Source: Enterovibrio calviensis DSM 14347 (GTDB taxonomy: Bacteria > Pseudomonadota > Gammaproteobacteria > Enterobacterales > Vibrionaceae). Taken from it: a stretch of 64,000 nucleotides of DNA. Shown piece by piece: positions 13,401-19,449 of this stretch. Made by a program: the position numbers and the translations under genes. The DNA lies in the NCBI RefSeq assembly GCF_000621165.1, contig NZ_JHZA01000001.1, positions 806,001-870,000 of the forward strand, read 5' to 3'. Position 1 is the stretch's first letter. Each line of letters begins with the position of its first letter. The notes under the pieces are model-generated. The model worked only from the letters and a program-made list of their open reading frames with translations. It did not search any database and was not told the DNA's origin.

Positions 13401-15657
13401 GCGGTAAAGGCGGGGGGAAACCATGTTCCCACGAGGCGTTATTAGCTGCTTCTTTAGCAAGGATAATAGGTGGTTCAACTTGTGAAGATAAGGTGTCAGC
13501 AATGCGTAAGCGCCCACCTCCTGTTATTCCGAGGATCCGAATAGCCGTTGCTTTGTTTAAACCGTGTCCCACTGCGAAGGTAATAAAGGCTTCGTCATTT
13601 TCTCTATTGCTACTCATTACATCCCGTTGGCCGCTGTCAGGATCGTTGAGCGAAAAGCCGATTTCGGCTCGCGCAACCTGGGCCGTGAACTGTGTATCTC
13701 CTTCTGGTTTTTCGTAATGGAACAAGTAAGCAAGGCTATCTTGATTGCCCTCATGCCGCAGAATGAGAGAGCGAGCATTGGGACGGGCGAAGTCGAATTT
13801 CAGGCCAGGTAATACGATTTGTATGGGTTCATTTGCAGTGGGAATGGGGGTGAGTGCAACTCCTTTTCCATCATGAGGCAGCTGAACTGTGCTTCCTGCC
13901 TGATATTTGAGTTCATACTGCAGTGGTTTGCTGCCCGTTATGGGGGTCCAAATTTGACTGGCTTGTGCTTGTTGTCGACTGATTGGCTTTGCACTGTCGA
14001 GCCAATCCAACCGAATTTGGGTGTCATCCCCAAACCACGCCACTTCGAGTGCAAGGTGCGTTTTTTCTGCCTCTCGGGGTGGAGTGCCGGCTGGTGGCGT
14101 TGAGAAAAGGCTATGGCTGAGTGCATCAAGAAACTGCCCCCCCACCTGTGACCAAGCGAGATAAAGCCGTTCGCTTTTACGAAACTCCCCAGCAATAAAT
14201 TTAATACCATGGTCGTTATCAGAGGTTTTATCCGGCAGCGGCTCGCTCAAGTCTCTGGCGAAAGTAAAGGTCTTGTGCAAATCGGTGTGAATCTTTATGT
14301 AAGCTTGTTCATAGGGTGAGAAGAAATCTGAAACCTTGGTTGGAAGTTTGTCTGGTAAACCGCTGAAATAGGTGGTGGGCGTATACTTCCCACCCGGATC
14401 TTTGGTAAGCACATGGAAGTTTCGTGTGTGTAAACGGAGATCTGTTTCGTAGAGTGTGTTTTTAGAATCGAACAGGTCGCTGGTTATTTTCAGGCCACCT
14501 ATTTCCAGCAGCACATCGACACAAAGTGGCCCAAGGTCATTTATTTCTCCCTCAGAGTAAAGACCAACGCGAATATACCAACATTGTGCGGACACGTTAA
14601 GCGCATTAAATGGCAACAGGTCAGTGCCATAATTAGTGTATGAATTGCCCTTGGCGTCGGTTTTAATGTTTTTGTCTTGTTTCGGGAAATAGTCTTCTAC
14701 AAGTTGTACAAAAATTTCATATTTATTGGGTGATTGATACTGAACAATCATTTGAAAGTCTTGCCAGTCGGCTATTTGTGTCTTGTTCCACATCACCAAC
14801 AGATGTTCAAGCCGTGCAGTCACCGCATATTGGTTTCCTGCGTTTCCAATTTTTTGGAGGCGTAACTCGCTCGTTTTGACTTTCAGGCCAAGGGGTAGGT
14901 CAATGTCAACGGGCAAATCGAACCGCCAGTCAGGCAACTGAACATCTTGATCTTGGAATATGGGAAGTGATACGCCCACTAATTCAGCAAACCATCGACC
15001 AAAGCCATTTAAGTGCAGTGGGGACATGCCCGACACATCAAAAAGCCGGATTGGCAGCCAGCCGGTGCTAATGGGGAAACTGTCTAAACGCAAACGAACG
15101 AGGATATCATCGACACGAAAGTTACCAAAAACTAACGTAGGGGGAGTAAGGCAAGCAAAACCAGAGCATACAAGAACCTCAGCACTGGCTATGGCATCAA
15201 TTTTCATTTTGTCGCTGTCATCATCTTCTTCTGGATTACGAATTGTTTCGTTGCCTGATAGTGTCCCCTTTATCTTCCAGCACGCTTCCATCTCTAAAAA
15301 AGGGGCCTTTTCCGTCCACCCTCCATTAGGTTGTGCCATTCGAAGTGAAATGGATACGCGCTCAAGAGTTGCATCAAACAGGGTTAAGCCTGCAATGCCG
15401 TGATTGCTAAACTTGGATGTATCTTCAATGGTAAGTGTTGTGCTTTGAGTACCAAGGTTGGCTTCTGTGAGCGTATGTTCTTCTTTCAACTCGAGCTCGA
15501 ACGTCTGCGACTTAATTTCAGTATGTATACACTGGAACCAAATCTTTTTACGATTTGGTTCATCTGAATCTAATGATATGGAAATAGTCAGTTTCTCACT
15601 ACCAAAGTCCGCCGGAGAAATCAACTCGCACTCACCGTGAAAAATATCAAAGGTCAT
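4450..15657 (-). CDS. Giant 3735-residue beta-rich protein, function unknown
   Basis: An 11.2-kb uninterrupted gene whose ATG overlaps the stop of the M23 peptidase gene (ATGA), indicating translational coupling. There is no N-terminal signal peptide. Approximate layout: residues 1-1500 are beta-rich; 1506-1650 form a Gly/aliphatic alternating stretch (around GMELSGGVNLGFTGVRLIAR and GNMGFRGRATVVIGVFG) that resembles in pattern large DUF6603-type proteins; 1660-1800 is an acidic low-complexity linker; a Gln-rich run lies near 1945; two fibronectin-III-like stretches follow; a coiled coil is likely near 2715-2765; a KDS tandem repeat is at 3393-3408. Cysteines are scattered through it, and no RTX motif or type I secretion tail is seen, which argues against a classical secreted adhesin. 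It could be a scaffold, a surface structure or a carrier for the M23 protein. The gene is certain; the function is unknown. Confidence 0.9.
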   Translation of the reverse strand: MTFDIFHGECELISPADFGSEKLTISISLDSDEPNRKKIWFQCIHTEIKSQTFELELKEEHTLTEANLGTQSTTLTIEDTSKFSNHGIAGLTLFDATLERVSISLRMAQPNGGWTEKAPFLEMEACWKIKGTLSGNETIRNPEEDDDSDKMKIDAIASAEVLVCSGFACLTPPTLVFGNFRVDDILVRLRLDSFPISTGWLPIRLFDVSGMSPLHLNGFGRWFAELVGVSLPIFQDQDVQLPDWRFDLPVDIDLPLGLKVKTSELRLQKIGNAGNQYAVTARLEHLLVMWNKTQIADWQDFQMIVQYQSPNKYEIFVQLVEDYFPKQDKNIKTDAKGNSYTNYGTDLLPFNALNVSAQCWYIRVGLYSEGEINDLGPLCVDVLLEIGGLKITSDLFDSKNTLYETDLRLHTRNFHVLTKDPGGKYTPTTYFSGLPDKLPTKVSDFFSPYEQAYIKIHTDLHKTFTFARDLSEPLPDKTSDNDHGIKFIAGEFRKSERLYLAWSQVGGQFLDALSHSLFSTPPAGTPPREAEKTHLALEVAWFGDDTQIRLDWLDSAKPISRQQAQASQIWTPITGSKPLQYELKYQAGSTVQLPHDGKGVALTPIPTANEPIQIVLPGLKFDFARPNARSLILRHEGNQDSLAYLFHYEKPEGDTQFTAQVARAEIGFSLNDPDSGQRDVMSSNRENDEAFITFAVGHGLNKATAIRILGITGGGRLRIADTLSSQVEPPIILAKEAANNASWEHGFPPPLPPASPVVSLGYNDFSTPTFGQDSWQYSIKIQALDSLMNLFGSDQNASPAKLASIKRVIYETQTDDILIETEIALTLSALGDGSGTNQLSGTVLFRFDPADCALSIEGTTTLTLTQEIEKNGYVWVKNTSLPEPNKSEFRYWSKPINALGLKCYLIKRFTRELPESVNTMECLTLKIDGGRLSVGLAENVDMLVRYEGFGRDSLNFLVETFDLGPGGLSLSAKLILSPFRVKGLNAPFLLKHARLEIVNNQLEMLSVAANGTLPKLLDEAPISLSVTFIQKEKRIELDELICELGAKGEPIFSRGTRFKFEISVLELRYSGTGAERNFFFEITGSAQFTPNENEFSNGLLENLKSVRCDFVKAPLSDDFANELKVMVELNEPVTFNIYNLFRMEIRSIGFEPQFDEFSEPSAAIAIGGQCEFAEIGDVVSAEIDFHACRIGFPRAGESLPQINFEGLRVEISSPEGFRIAGRVDRYESDLIRGFAGEGTVQIPGFPELSAAFSFVRLREDINAPWVHAWFVAIEASKMSIQVAPLPFYLRQIGMGFGYRYTLPLIKTFENPEIKTLQELIEKMLKALDQHQTLARIDSWEPDPEKGNRSAPWTVALESVMTTGTQQAGLYDYNAKNEKKLKTFIAQILAALRSDFTLLSAAKIWFPVSVDDFFNDTDGMRSRPLARGFMIYSAPQRRFLVHAAKHDNPYLGKPNDPWPKEIHGLFKNSHFEATMLIEPGLFHAELGWPDRLMYKWSIGSLQIEVRAGVLMRIEDDAIVQGIYLSARGGMELSGGVNLGFTGVRLIARVDVFFATRLMTALYLSRPLASKLYGEVGLDLSVRFSVQAWLRLKIGFVKINFNIRFSASVQIVVGMQIGWSGIGNMGFRGRATVVIGVFGRSLRAGIAIGLNENAVNSARQALLPYMSSFLAPGEPPKVPDGTLLGPKESGAKSQLSSATNEEQGELPQGEIALSNAITEVPENQVEALSQQASDIPFEKEPTALGGGEAETNAAVSAPKEFDFVLTQVKGIKASGEKVRYIWIMPGPNNECFYPIYGNTFQKNDEEKTTWVDYATLRHTEGVRTFNPTTRSFETTDAKSQSVVLKTKVTNDDTSAPYSLHELLAACYTLKVNVDEEKYFPDNYSDLSKLIIPKETVTSERMSDARLKDGDKALRNPKRELDTNNEYDRVLMESIDAEERRLQSQQNQQQNQLDDQALGMQSFLLQSFYDDLVTLANQGVHAVLAEKGRPTLLDLGLVVEIDDDAESSHWLMRMTDDPQALAFDNNFVLPGRTLSKANSEKIDTNIAFPFLLNPVIDFYRLNFAAFPPIFNNPVTFRDEEVLTVGWELAWGGGIPDHAPGADINPESYLKCYNVRISDGSRRTLMQRTTKPADLLGVDNTAKNGEQKRLAPRYQITVSLSELFGENFPAGQMLQPLNVTVTPEDQSGGIGESYTFMVEFEPTLTPLPADNASCLLDIESNTDDGYMPVATVTWTKPLLPSRPGVAGTDGWELILRPLPIVPMGAYPTDAVEEEERGLMSATGQSLQDGDLLLHLDSIESTDSEDDQERRDYTFEISNGSLQKTKFIDNSGKQVDENHPSSSALKSFVDCVSCNQPEGRAWRLYLRARHELKDEKTDEIIHVTYSGLTPVRLFATLSNTEEDTGRTDNTLESRKRPLPHFEWPTLSTPSSILATAPRATGGNLHVPALQKSEKEPHLQLEYIASPSGARVISLDWPAIEAKGRTSYAATAEFAIYATELDKLVNADLSADDADGFGVEWHRVARVLPADLHKTAQTPATLADAQNWHHWPPSFVATKRWQKHLGISDDDSATQWPGWYSWAESYLEWPDPLIEGAKVLGQIFETLPLSSAEMLTKPDSNAEQRLAAWLNLGRQLAGGNTHPWLALIIGWIASQRMAAFGSNTLNSAEVDQIEIISPKAATEKRATDWLSSNTASLDPSGWNALGHLGLGVTLSLRDPVTGYLRTQSEIRHRIDTACTVIKKYVEQLSKVYSTLKSEINEIEKHISLTAPIKSQWSRRAFADQPALGDAALRMLNIALHPLPQPWAGKDGKDKAVVLSITVTSDLLNGNVGKTALKIFWRNRPRKPETLKTGDSLTDFLDIGDDIFVLAKPSSTSPSWPKNWVEEQENKFMFTKGIKPHISPLPLEKEQNGDSETRKSASPFGTFDTDHDAWVDLWPSSYFDDEDKDAHPVTRHFGRALAYIDRAFEPEADTPPDERKKTRDTLLAADNAVKMIMTYQTWSARFFNSAPLSITADKPPSWLDNVDPQTTVAAPKNVDPVYVAADVDGRLQLTLPLEEEWATTRSYAIAATDRYAQLRASMLPQRDSKNQAPSHPLSNETLRQMLTPEYRADVHLQRIRKLEPPQILGAHLVLIEDLPYSVLSVARHSEEWLHNANLPLRRKISFGATTRSYSRKPLQSIVSWGAKLHSKGWIDVVPTAPYSEQSEHNKTPSTKLPDFSALRMTHLSRVPALRRGGDVHVTAAEPFWYLSSVTLGAYAGLVRAKNKQITFPPSQPVSTKPFSDEGSDEKPNNTVCSIERSWTLYDVSEFGTVISQRAVGWESYVDDSTMQFLQPQAFGIKVRLPRLIESLPKGTAQENGIYSAETIQYTYGNLPDPALSLQVTHSVAGVEAALLRITPISKDSKDSKDSKDSKDSENALFEVKMVDDLLAPVRILRPAQPPILDTDTSNAHDWNDGIYISVPIHRDSIAIDVDEHFSLPTKLITSPEDGTASDHFPAIENMRQLLPLLMRLNIGKEQGKRELIYTDPIYGPAWLCLPHIRTDTSRWITPNDLASGLMLIADPYRRRAAAQLCLDMKNKAHLLSADSDATYLLLARVSAANFVYVTPTENTFDGEDVGSASSLKEIGIAVWIRIKEGDHTVWSEYKDDLLSAENAHLLVIAEPRQDVAQKDVLRAVITNISDNEVADDVLSKNESVRITAKQFAQNGFQIAPLPTHLNVYVQRGNTPREVWCHCPTKTEDKI
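5435..5479. repeat. Five exact copies of a 9-bp tandem repeat inside the giant gene
   Basis: The plus strand shows TCTTTGCTG five times in a row (45 bp) with no mismatch. On the coding strand it encodes Lys-Asp-Ser repeats near residue 3400 of the 3735-residue protein. The unit is a multiple of three, so changes in copy number would alter linker length without breaking the frame. Confidence 0.95.
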
Positions 15658-17483
15658 TGTGAATTCTCCGCATCTTTATCGATGAGTAATTTGAGGAAAT
15701 AGAGTCGAGGTGAGATGAGAGGCTGATCCTCTCTCTCCGTTTCTCGTGATCTTTTGACTGCTGCGCTGAGTAGGGACTGGTTTAATTCCAAAAGCCCAGT
15801 GAGAATGATATCGAGATCTGCGTCGTCTAGGCGGGTTTGGGTATTTTGTACTGAGGCAGGCGCAAAGAAATCCTGGTATATCTGTTGCAGTCCACGTTGC
15901 AACTTCGTTAAAGCGTCAAGAGTTTTCGATTTCGCTAATTCTCGACGATGCAAAGTAGAGTCATCTTGCGAGAGTGAGAGGGATGCTGAGTGTCGATATG
16001 CGTGACTATACGCAGTGTAAAATAAAAGTACGCAGGCTTTGATGCGTTGACAAAATTTCTCAGCGCGAGAGTTATCGCGCTCTTCAACACTCGGCCCCAA
16101 AATAGTCGTCAAGTCCAAAGGCCAAATGGCTTGCATGCCCGATGTAGTGCCGAAATCCAAAGATACAGCCGTTATGTCTTGCTCTTTTTTTGACGAAGAG
16201 GGGCCATGAGGAAGAGATCCCTTCAAAGTCGCGATATGAAAAGCGACTTGAGCCTGATCAGTGGCTACCAGAATTGCATGCCCATTCACTCCCAACCCAC
16301 AAGAGGGTAGTGAACTTTTCGTCGGAACCGGCAATTTCTTTGTACCAAGGTCTCTTAATCGCCGGTTGCTCATTCCAGCGCGAATTGACGCACCGCCCAT
16401 TAAATACCCAAGTGCATGAGCACCTACCAATAGCGCTCGAGTAACTGAACCGCCGAGAGGTGTGGTGTTATTTGAGCGGATATCTTGGATTTCTTTACCT
16501 AATGTGTCGAGTACGCGAGTGTGTGATACCCTTTGCGGTTGAAGCGCTCTCATTGGGGCGTCTATCTTGCCGCGCCAAACATCACGCATATACTTTTTTA
16601 AATCATCTCCAAATGTGGTCTTTCTTTTCGATTCGGCTGCGTGGTGAGTAGTCTTTTGATTGGCGATTCTAGATTGCAGATTTTGATAGGCGGCTACTGC
16701 GTGTAAAAGGCGGCGCGTGTCGTCAAAAGCGATATATTGAAATGGCGCAGCAAGTGGTTTTCTTTTTTGTCTGCCAGAAGGCGTTCTTTCCCTCTGGTGT
16801 TTAAGTACGCCCCAAGCGATTAGCCTGCCTGCTGGTCTTGGTGGCACCCATTTGAGCCCAGAGATATCTCCACATTTTGCATGGCTGCCATTTTTGTAGT
16901 CCAACTTCCAGCCCAATATTGGTATAGGGTCTGGTGTGTTTTCTTTCGTAAAACTGCCATTAAGGGCGATAGTGAGATGGACATGGCAGGAGGTTATTCC
17001 GCAAGGGCCGTCTTCGCTACATTCCCCTTTAGTATCAGCATTTCCTGTACATCCAGCATAACCGATGATTTCACCTTTCTTTACATCTCCACTGCCTCTG
17101 GCAAAGCGCGACAAATGACCATAACGGAAGTGAAGCTCTTTACCATTTAGTGTAGTGACGATGGCAGCACGATTCCCCAAAGCGTTAGGCTTTTGGTCAT
17201 CGAATATTAGTGTCAGTTTTCCATCTGTAGCGGATAGAATAGGAGTTTCAACCGGGAATGGCCCATAGCCAGTATATATGTCGACACCGTTATGTTTGCC
17301 TTCGTTTCTCCCTCCTCTTTGGCTGGATTTGGGTCTCCAATCCAAACCACCAGAGGGAGGGTAGTAACCACGATATTCCCCAGCATACCCTTTCAGTGCT
17401 TTAGCTTTACGTTGGGTCGGATAGCTGCCTTCGAATAAAGACTCGCTTCGCTGCTCTTTAGGAATGATGATATCTTTCGGCAT
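15654..17483 (-). CDS. M23-family (LytM-type) metallopeptidase, no signal peptide
   Basis: A protein of about 609 residues with an N-terminal M23 endopeptidase domain (roughly 30-195). Counting from the ATG at 17483, the zinc motif HxxxD is H64/D68, the conserved YGH histidine is H123, and the HxH motif is H167/H169, so all M23 active-site residues are present. These enzymes cut peptidoglycan cross-links, usually Gly- or DAP-containing peptides. Four cysteines lie just before and within the last motif (about 145-166), which is unusual. The C-terminal 400 residues are mostly helical-looking and unrecognised. No signal peptide or lipobox is present, so export would need a dedicated route, or the protein is cytoplasmic until lysis. 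An in-frame TTG lies just upstream of the chosen ATG. It overlaps the giant gene by 4 bp and follows a small membrane protein by about 50 bp. Confidence 0.85.
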   Translation of the reverse strand: MPKDIIIPKEQRSESLFEGSYPTQRKAKALKGYAGEYRGYYPPSGGLDWRPKSSQRGGRNEGKHNGVDIYTGYGPFPVETPILSATDGKLTLIFDDQKPNALGNRAAIVTTLNGKELHFRYGHLSRFARGSGDVKKGEIIGYAGCTGNADTKGECSEDGPCGITSCHVHLTIALNGSFTKENTPDPIPILGWKLDYKNGSHAKCGDISGLKWVPPRPAGRLIAWGVLKHQRERTPSGRQKRKPLAAPFQYIAFDDTRRLLHAVAAYQNLQSRIANQKTTHHAAESKRKTTFGDDLKKYMRDVWRGKIDAPMRALQPQRVSHTRVLDTLGKEIQDIRSNNTTPLGGSVTRALLVGAHALGYLMGGASIRAGMSNRRLRDLGTKKLPVPTKSSLPSCGLGVNGHAILVATDQAQVAFHIATLKGSLPHGPSSSKKEQDITAVSLDFGTTSGMQAIWPLDLTTILGPSVEERDNSRAEKFCQRIKACVLLFYTAYSHAYRHSASLSLSQDDSTLHRRELAKSKTLDALTKLQRGLQQIYQDFFAPASVQNTQTRLDDADLDIILTGLLELNQSLLSAAVKRSRETEREDQPLISPRLYFLKLLIDKDAENSQ

Positions 17484-17537
17484 CAATGCACCACTAATTC
17501 TATGAGATTGCTACGATTTTCTGCTTGGTTTTGATGT

Positions 17538-17963
17538 TCATCCAACTTTAAAAAGTGACGACAGCTGATTGAACGCATAGGGTGCGAAGAGCGCAGAACC
17601 TGCTAAAAAGAAATATCCGACACTGGTCAAAGACTCTGATATAGATTCACTGTCCTGACAAAACAATGCATAGATAAGCCAATAGGAAATACCGATGGTT
17701 GCAGCCGCAAGAGCCATTGCTCCAAACGCACCTGCCGTTCTGCTGAAGCTGCCAATGCTGGTGGAGTGTTCTTTTGCGTCACCTGTATCAGAGTCGTTTT
17801 TATTCTGAGGGAGTACTTTTTCAGATATTGATTGCTGAAGAAGCGATTGGCTATTTGGCTCTTTGTGAGTGGCTGTTTGTATTATTACTTTTAAACCCCA
17901 AATTAGAACAAAAGTCATAATTATATTGGCGGAAAAATAAGAAACATAAATTAAACTATTCAT
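17538..17963 (-). CDS. Small three-helix membrane protein, first gene of the giant-protein operon
   Basis: About 141 residues from the ATG at 17963 (MNSLIYVSYF). Three hydrophobic segments are visible: residues 2-30, a middle one around GAMALAAATIGISYWLIYAL, and a C-terminal one around VGYFFLAGSALFAPYAF. A polar loop rich in Gln, Ser, Asp and His separates the first from the second. A frame extension to a TTG at 18029 exists, but that TTG is part of a good TTGACA promoter element, so the ATG is preferred; its ribosome site is weak. I do not recognise the family. As first gene of the operon it could be a membrane anchor, a holin-like pore or an immunity partner for the M23 enzyme; none of these is shown by sequence. 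Confidence 0.65.
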   Translation of the reverse strand: MNSLIYVSYFSANIIMTFVLIWGLKVIIQTATHKEPNSQSLLQQSISEKVLPQNKNDSDTGDAKEHSTSIGSFSRTAGAFGAMALAAATIGISYWLIYALFCQDSESISESLTSVGYFFLAGSALFAPYAFNQLSSLFKVG

Positions 17964-18000
17964 TTTGTAGCATATGCCTAGGTGGAGAGGAGGTTTGATA

Positions 18001-18029
18001 ATATTTGTACCTGCTGATGATATTGTCAA
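18001..18029 (-). promoter_or_regulatory. Candidate promoter of the giant-protein operon
   Basis: On the minus strand a perfect -35 TTGACA (18029-18024) is followed after 17 bp by AAATAT, a poor -10, or slightly further by TATTAT. Transcription would begin about 30 nt upstream of the ATG at 17963. The -10 match is weak, so this is tentative. Confidence 0.25.
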
Positions 18030-18483
18030 CTTCTCTCGATCAAATGATTTATATAATTATCGATTGTTATGGGGAATCATAAACTAAGACTGAATTCTTT
18101 ATTTGTAATGGCATTTTATGTTTCTAAAAGATGTTTAATTCTTCTGTATATATATTTTTCATGTGGCGTTTTATATGTGAGATTTTATAGGTTTTTATTT
18201 GATGGTATTTGCGATAAGTATCTGGATTTTTTTTGGTCCTAAGGGAAAATGAACTGTTGTATTTGTGTTGGAGTTAAACAATTCTATCATTGGTATATCG
18301 GAGTTGCTTTTGAGACATTTGTATATTTACTGCTCGCTCGTGGATGATCTCGATATCAACGCTTAAGCTTTATATGCAAGTCTAATTCTGTGTTGAACAT
18401 GGAGTTAAGATTGGGGTATGGCGAAGTAATCTATTGATCGGGTATATACTTGGTAGATAGCGAAAAAATCCCGCAATTGGATG
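18030..18483. other. AT-rich intergenic region without a visible gene
   Basis: A strongly AT-rich stretch between the start of the giant-protein operon and the candidate small RNA. No reading frame with a ribosome site or recognisable protein was seen on either strand. It may hold upstream control elements of the operon. Confidence 0.6.
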
Positions 18484-18546
18484 TGTGATATTCATCACGA
18501 TTTTTCAGGTTTTTGGTTTGACAGCGGAGTATGTCATCTTTGTAAC
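18484..18546 (+). promoter_or_regulatory. CRP-like site and sigma70-type promoter for a candidate small RNA
   Basis: TGTGA-TATTCA-TCACG (18484-18499) matches the CRP half-sites in nine of ten positions. A perfect -35 TTGACA lies at 18518-18523 and, after 17 bp, a TGTAAC -10 at 18541-18546. Transcription would start near 18553, which places the centre of the CRP site at about -61.5, the classical class I activator position. The match in both sequence and spacing is the main support. Confidence 0.5.
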
Positions 18547-18552
18547 TTGTTT

Positions 18553-18686
18553 ATTCATGCGATACGAATAGAAACCCAACCAACGAAGAGTTCGTTATCG
18601 CTTCACAAGCGGCTAGCTTTGCTAAGTAAGTAACGACACCGAATGGTTATATGAAAAGCCGCTGATGAGAATCAGCGGCTTTTTTT
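18553..18686 (+). ncRNA. Candidate CRP-dependent small RNA of about 130 nt
   Basis: Between a promoter with a class I CRP site and a strong intrinsic terminator there is no credible reading frame; the only short one codes for four residues. The segment can fold locally, for example AACGAA-GAG-TTCGTT near 18580 and a stem around AGCGGCTAGCTTTGCT. This layout (promoter, structured RNA, GC hairpin, run of seven T) is typical of Hfq-type small RNAs. I could not match it to a named vibrio RNA such as Spot 42 or TfoR. Confidence 0.35.
18654..18686. terminator. Strong intrinsic terminator, symmetric
   Basis: Arms AAAAGCCGCTGAT and ATCAGCGGCTTTT enclose a 4-nt loop, and the plus strand continues with a T run. 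The A-rich left side allows function in both directions, serving the small RNA on the plus strand and possibly the regulator gene at 18795-19361 on the minus strand. Confidence 0.85.
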
Positions 18687-18773
18687 GTTTCCTTGAAAGT
18701 TGGTTATCTCAACAAACACGTTTTTTGTAATCTCGCGATTTGTCTACATTCAACTCACTAAATTTAAATAAGA

Positions 18774-18805
18774 TTATACCCGAGCGTCTTCAGGTTACTT
18801 GGGGA
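18774..18805. repeat. Degenerate copy of the vibrio interspersed palindrome
   Basis: TATACCCGAG, then CTTCAGGTTACTTGGGGATA, repeats the two arms of the element seen complete at 20760-20808. It runs into the last codons of the XRE-cupin regulator gene, so the final residues and stop codon of that protein derive from the repeat. Confidence 0.65.
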
Positions 18806-19361
18806 TATCAGGGTAGTGAATAACGTTATGAAAAACAGCATTTACCTCACCCATGTTTTTGTAGCCATGGGTTTGGTTAGCATTGAAGCGTACGGCTTGT
18901 CCTGCACGTAATGTATGCCACTCACCATCAAACAATACTGCCATTTCGCCAGAAATACACAGGATGTGTTCGGTAACGCCAAGGTTGTGAGGCTCAGATT
19001 CATGCTGATAATTGGGGGCGAGGGTCAGTTCAAATATCTCAAAACCTAGTGCGGGTTCGAAAGGAAACAACAAGCTGACAAAAAATCCAACATTGTATTC
19101 CTCACGTCTTAATTCGTTCGCATCTCTGAAAAGACTGGTGAGCTCATTGTTGGAGCTGGTCGTGATAAAACTCGAAAATGACACATCGAACCCCGAAGCG
19201 ATTTGCCAAAGTTTTGCTACGGTTGGGCTGGATTCTCCACGCTCAACTTGACCCAGCATTGCTTTGCTCACCCCAGTAGCTTTCGCTGCTGTATCCAAGC
19301 TCCAGCCTTTTTCTTTACGAAGACGCTTTAAGTGATCACCGACTTTGATTTCTGTTTGCAT
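18795..19361 (-). CDS. XRE-family regulator with C-terminal cupin domain (YdcN-like)
   Basis: 188 residues. An N-terminal helix-turn-helix of XRE type occupies about 8-62 (VGDHLKRLRKEKGWSL, then ATGVSKAMLGQVERGESSP). A C-terminal single-domain cupin spans about 105-185, with HESEPHNLGVTEHILCISGE and a conserved GQAVRFNANQTHGYKN. This domain pairing senses small ligands or metals and represses transport or catabolic genes. It is divergent from a BenE-type transporter, the arrangement of ydcN-ydcO in Escherichia coli, and two palindromic operator-like sites lie between the genes. It probably controls both itself and the transporter; the ligand is unknown. Confidence 0.85.
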   Translation of the reverse strand: MQTEIKVGDHLKRLRKEKGWSLDTAAKATGVSKAMLGQVERGESSPTVAKLWQIASGFDVSFSSFITTSSNNELTSLFRDANELRREEYNVGFFVSLLFPFEPALGFEIFELTLAPNYQHESEPHNLGVTEHILCISGEMAVLFDGEWHTLRAGQAVRFNANQTHGYKNMGEVNAVFHNVIHYPDIPK

Positions 19362-19381
19362 ATTTTCTCAACAAATAACTT

Positions 19382-19397
19382 GTGCGCTATAGCGCAC
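19382..19397. promoter_or_regulatory. Perfect 16-bp palindrome, operator candidate
   Basis: GTGCGCTATAGCGCAC is a perfect inverted repeat, about 20 bp upstream of the start of the XRE-cupin gene. A related copy lies 36 bp further right. The position between divergent regulator and transporter genes suggests binding by the regulator. Confidence 0.6.
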
Positions 19398-19417
19398 GGA
19401 TGCTAGGTTGATTAGGT

Positions 19418-19433
19418 GGACGTTATAACGCAC
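19418..19433. promoter_or_regulatory. Second operator copy, 12 of 16 positions alike
   Basis: GGACGTTATAACGCAC matches the perfect palindrome at 19382 in 12 positions, with the right half (CGCAC) intact. It ends 16 bp before the ATG of the transporter, so bound regulator would block its translation start region or promoter. Centre-to-centre spacing of 36 bp is about 3.4 helical turns. Confidence 0.5.
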
Positions 19434-19449
19434 ATAGAGACGAATTAAC

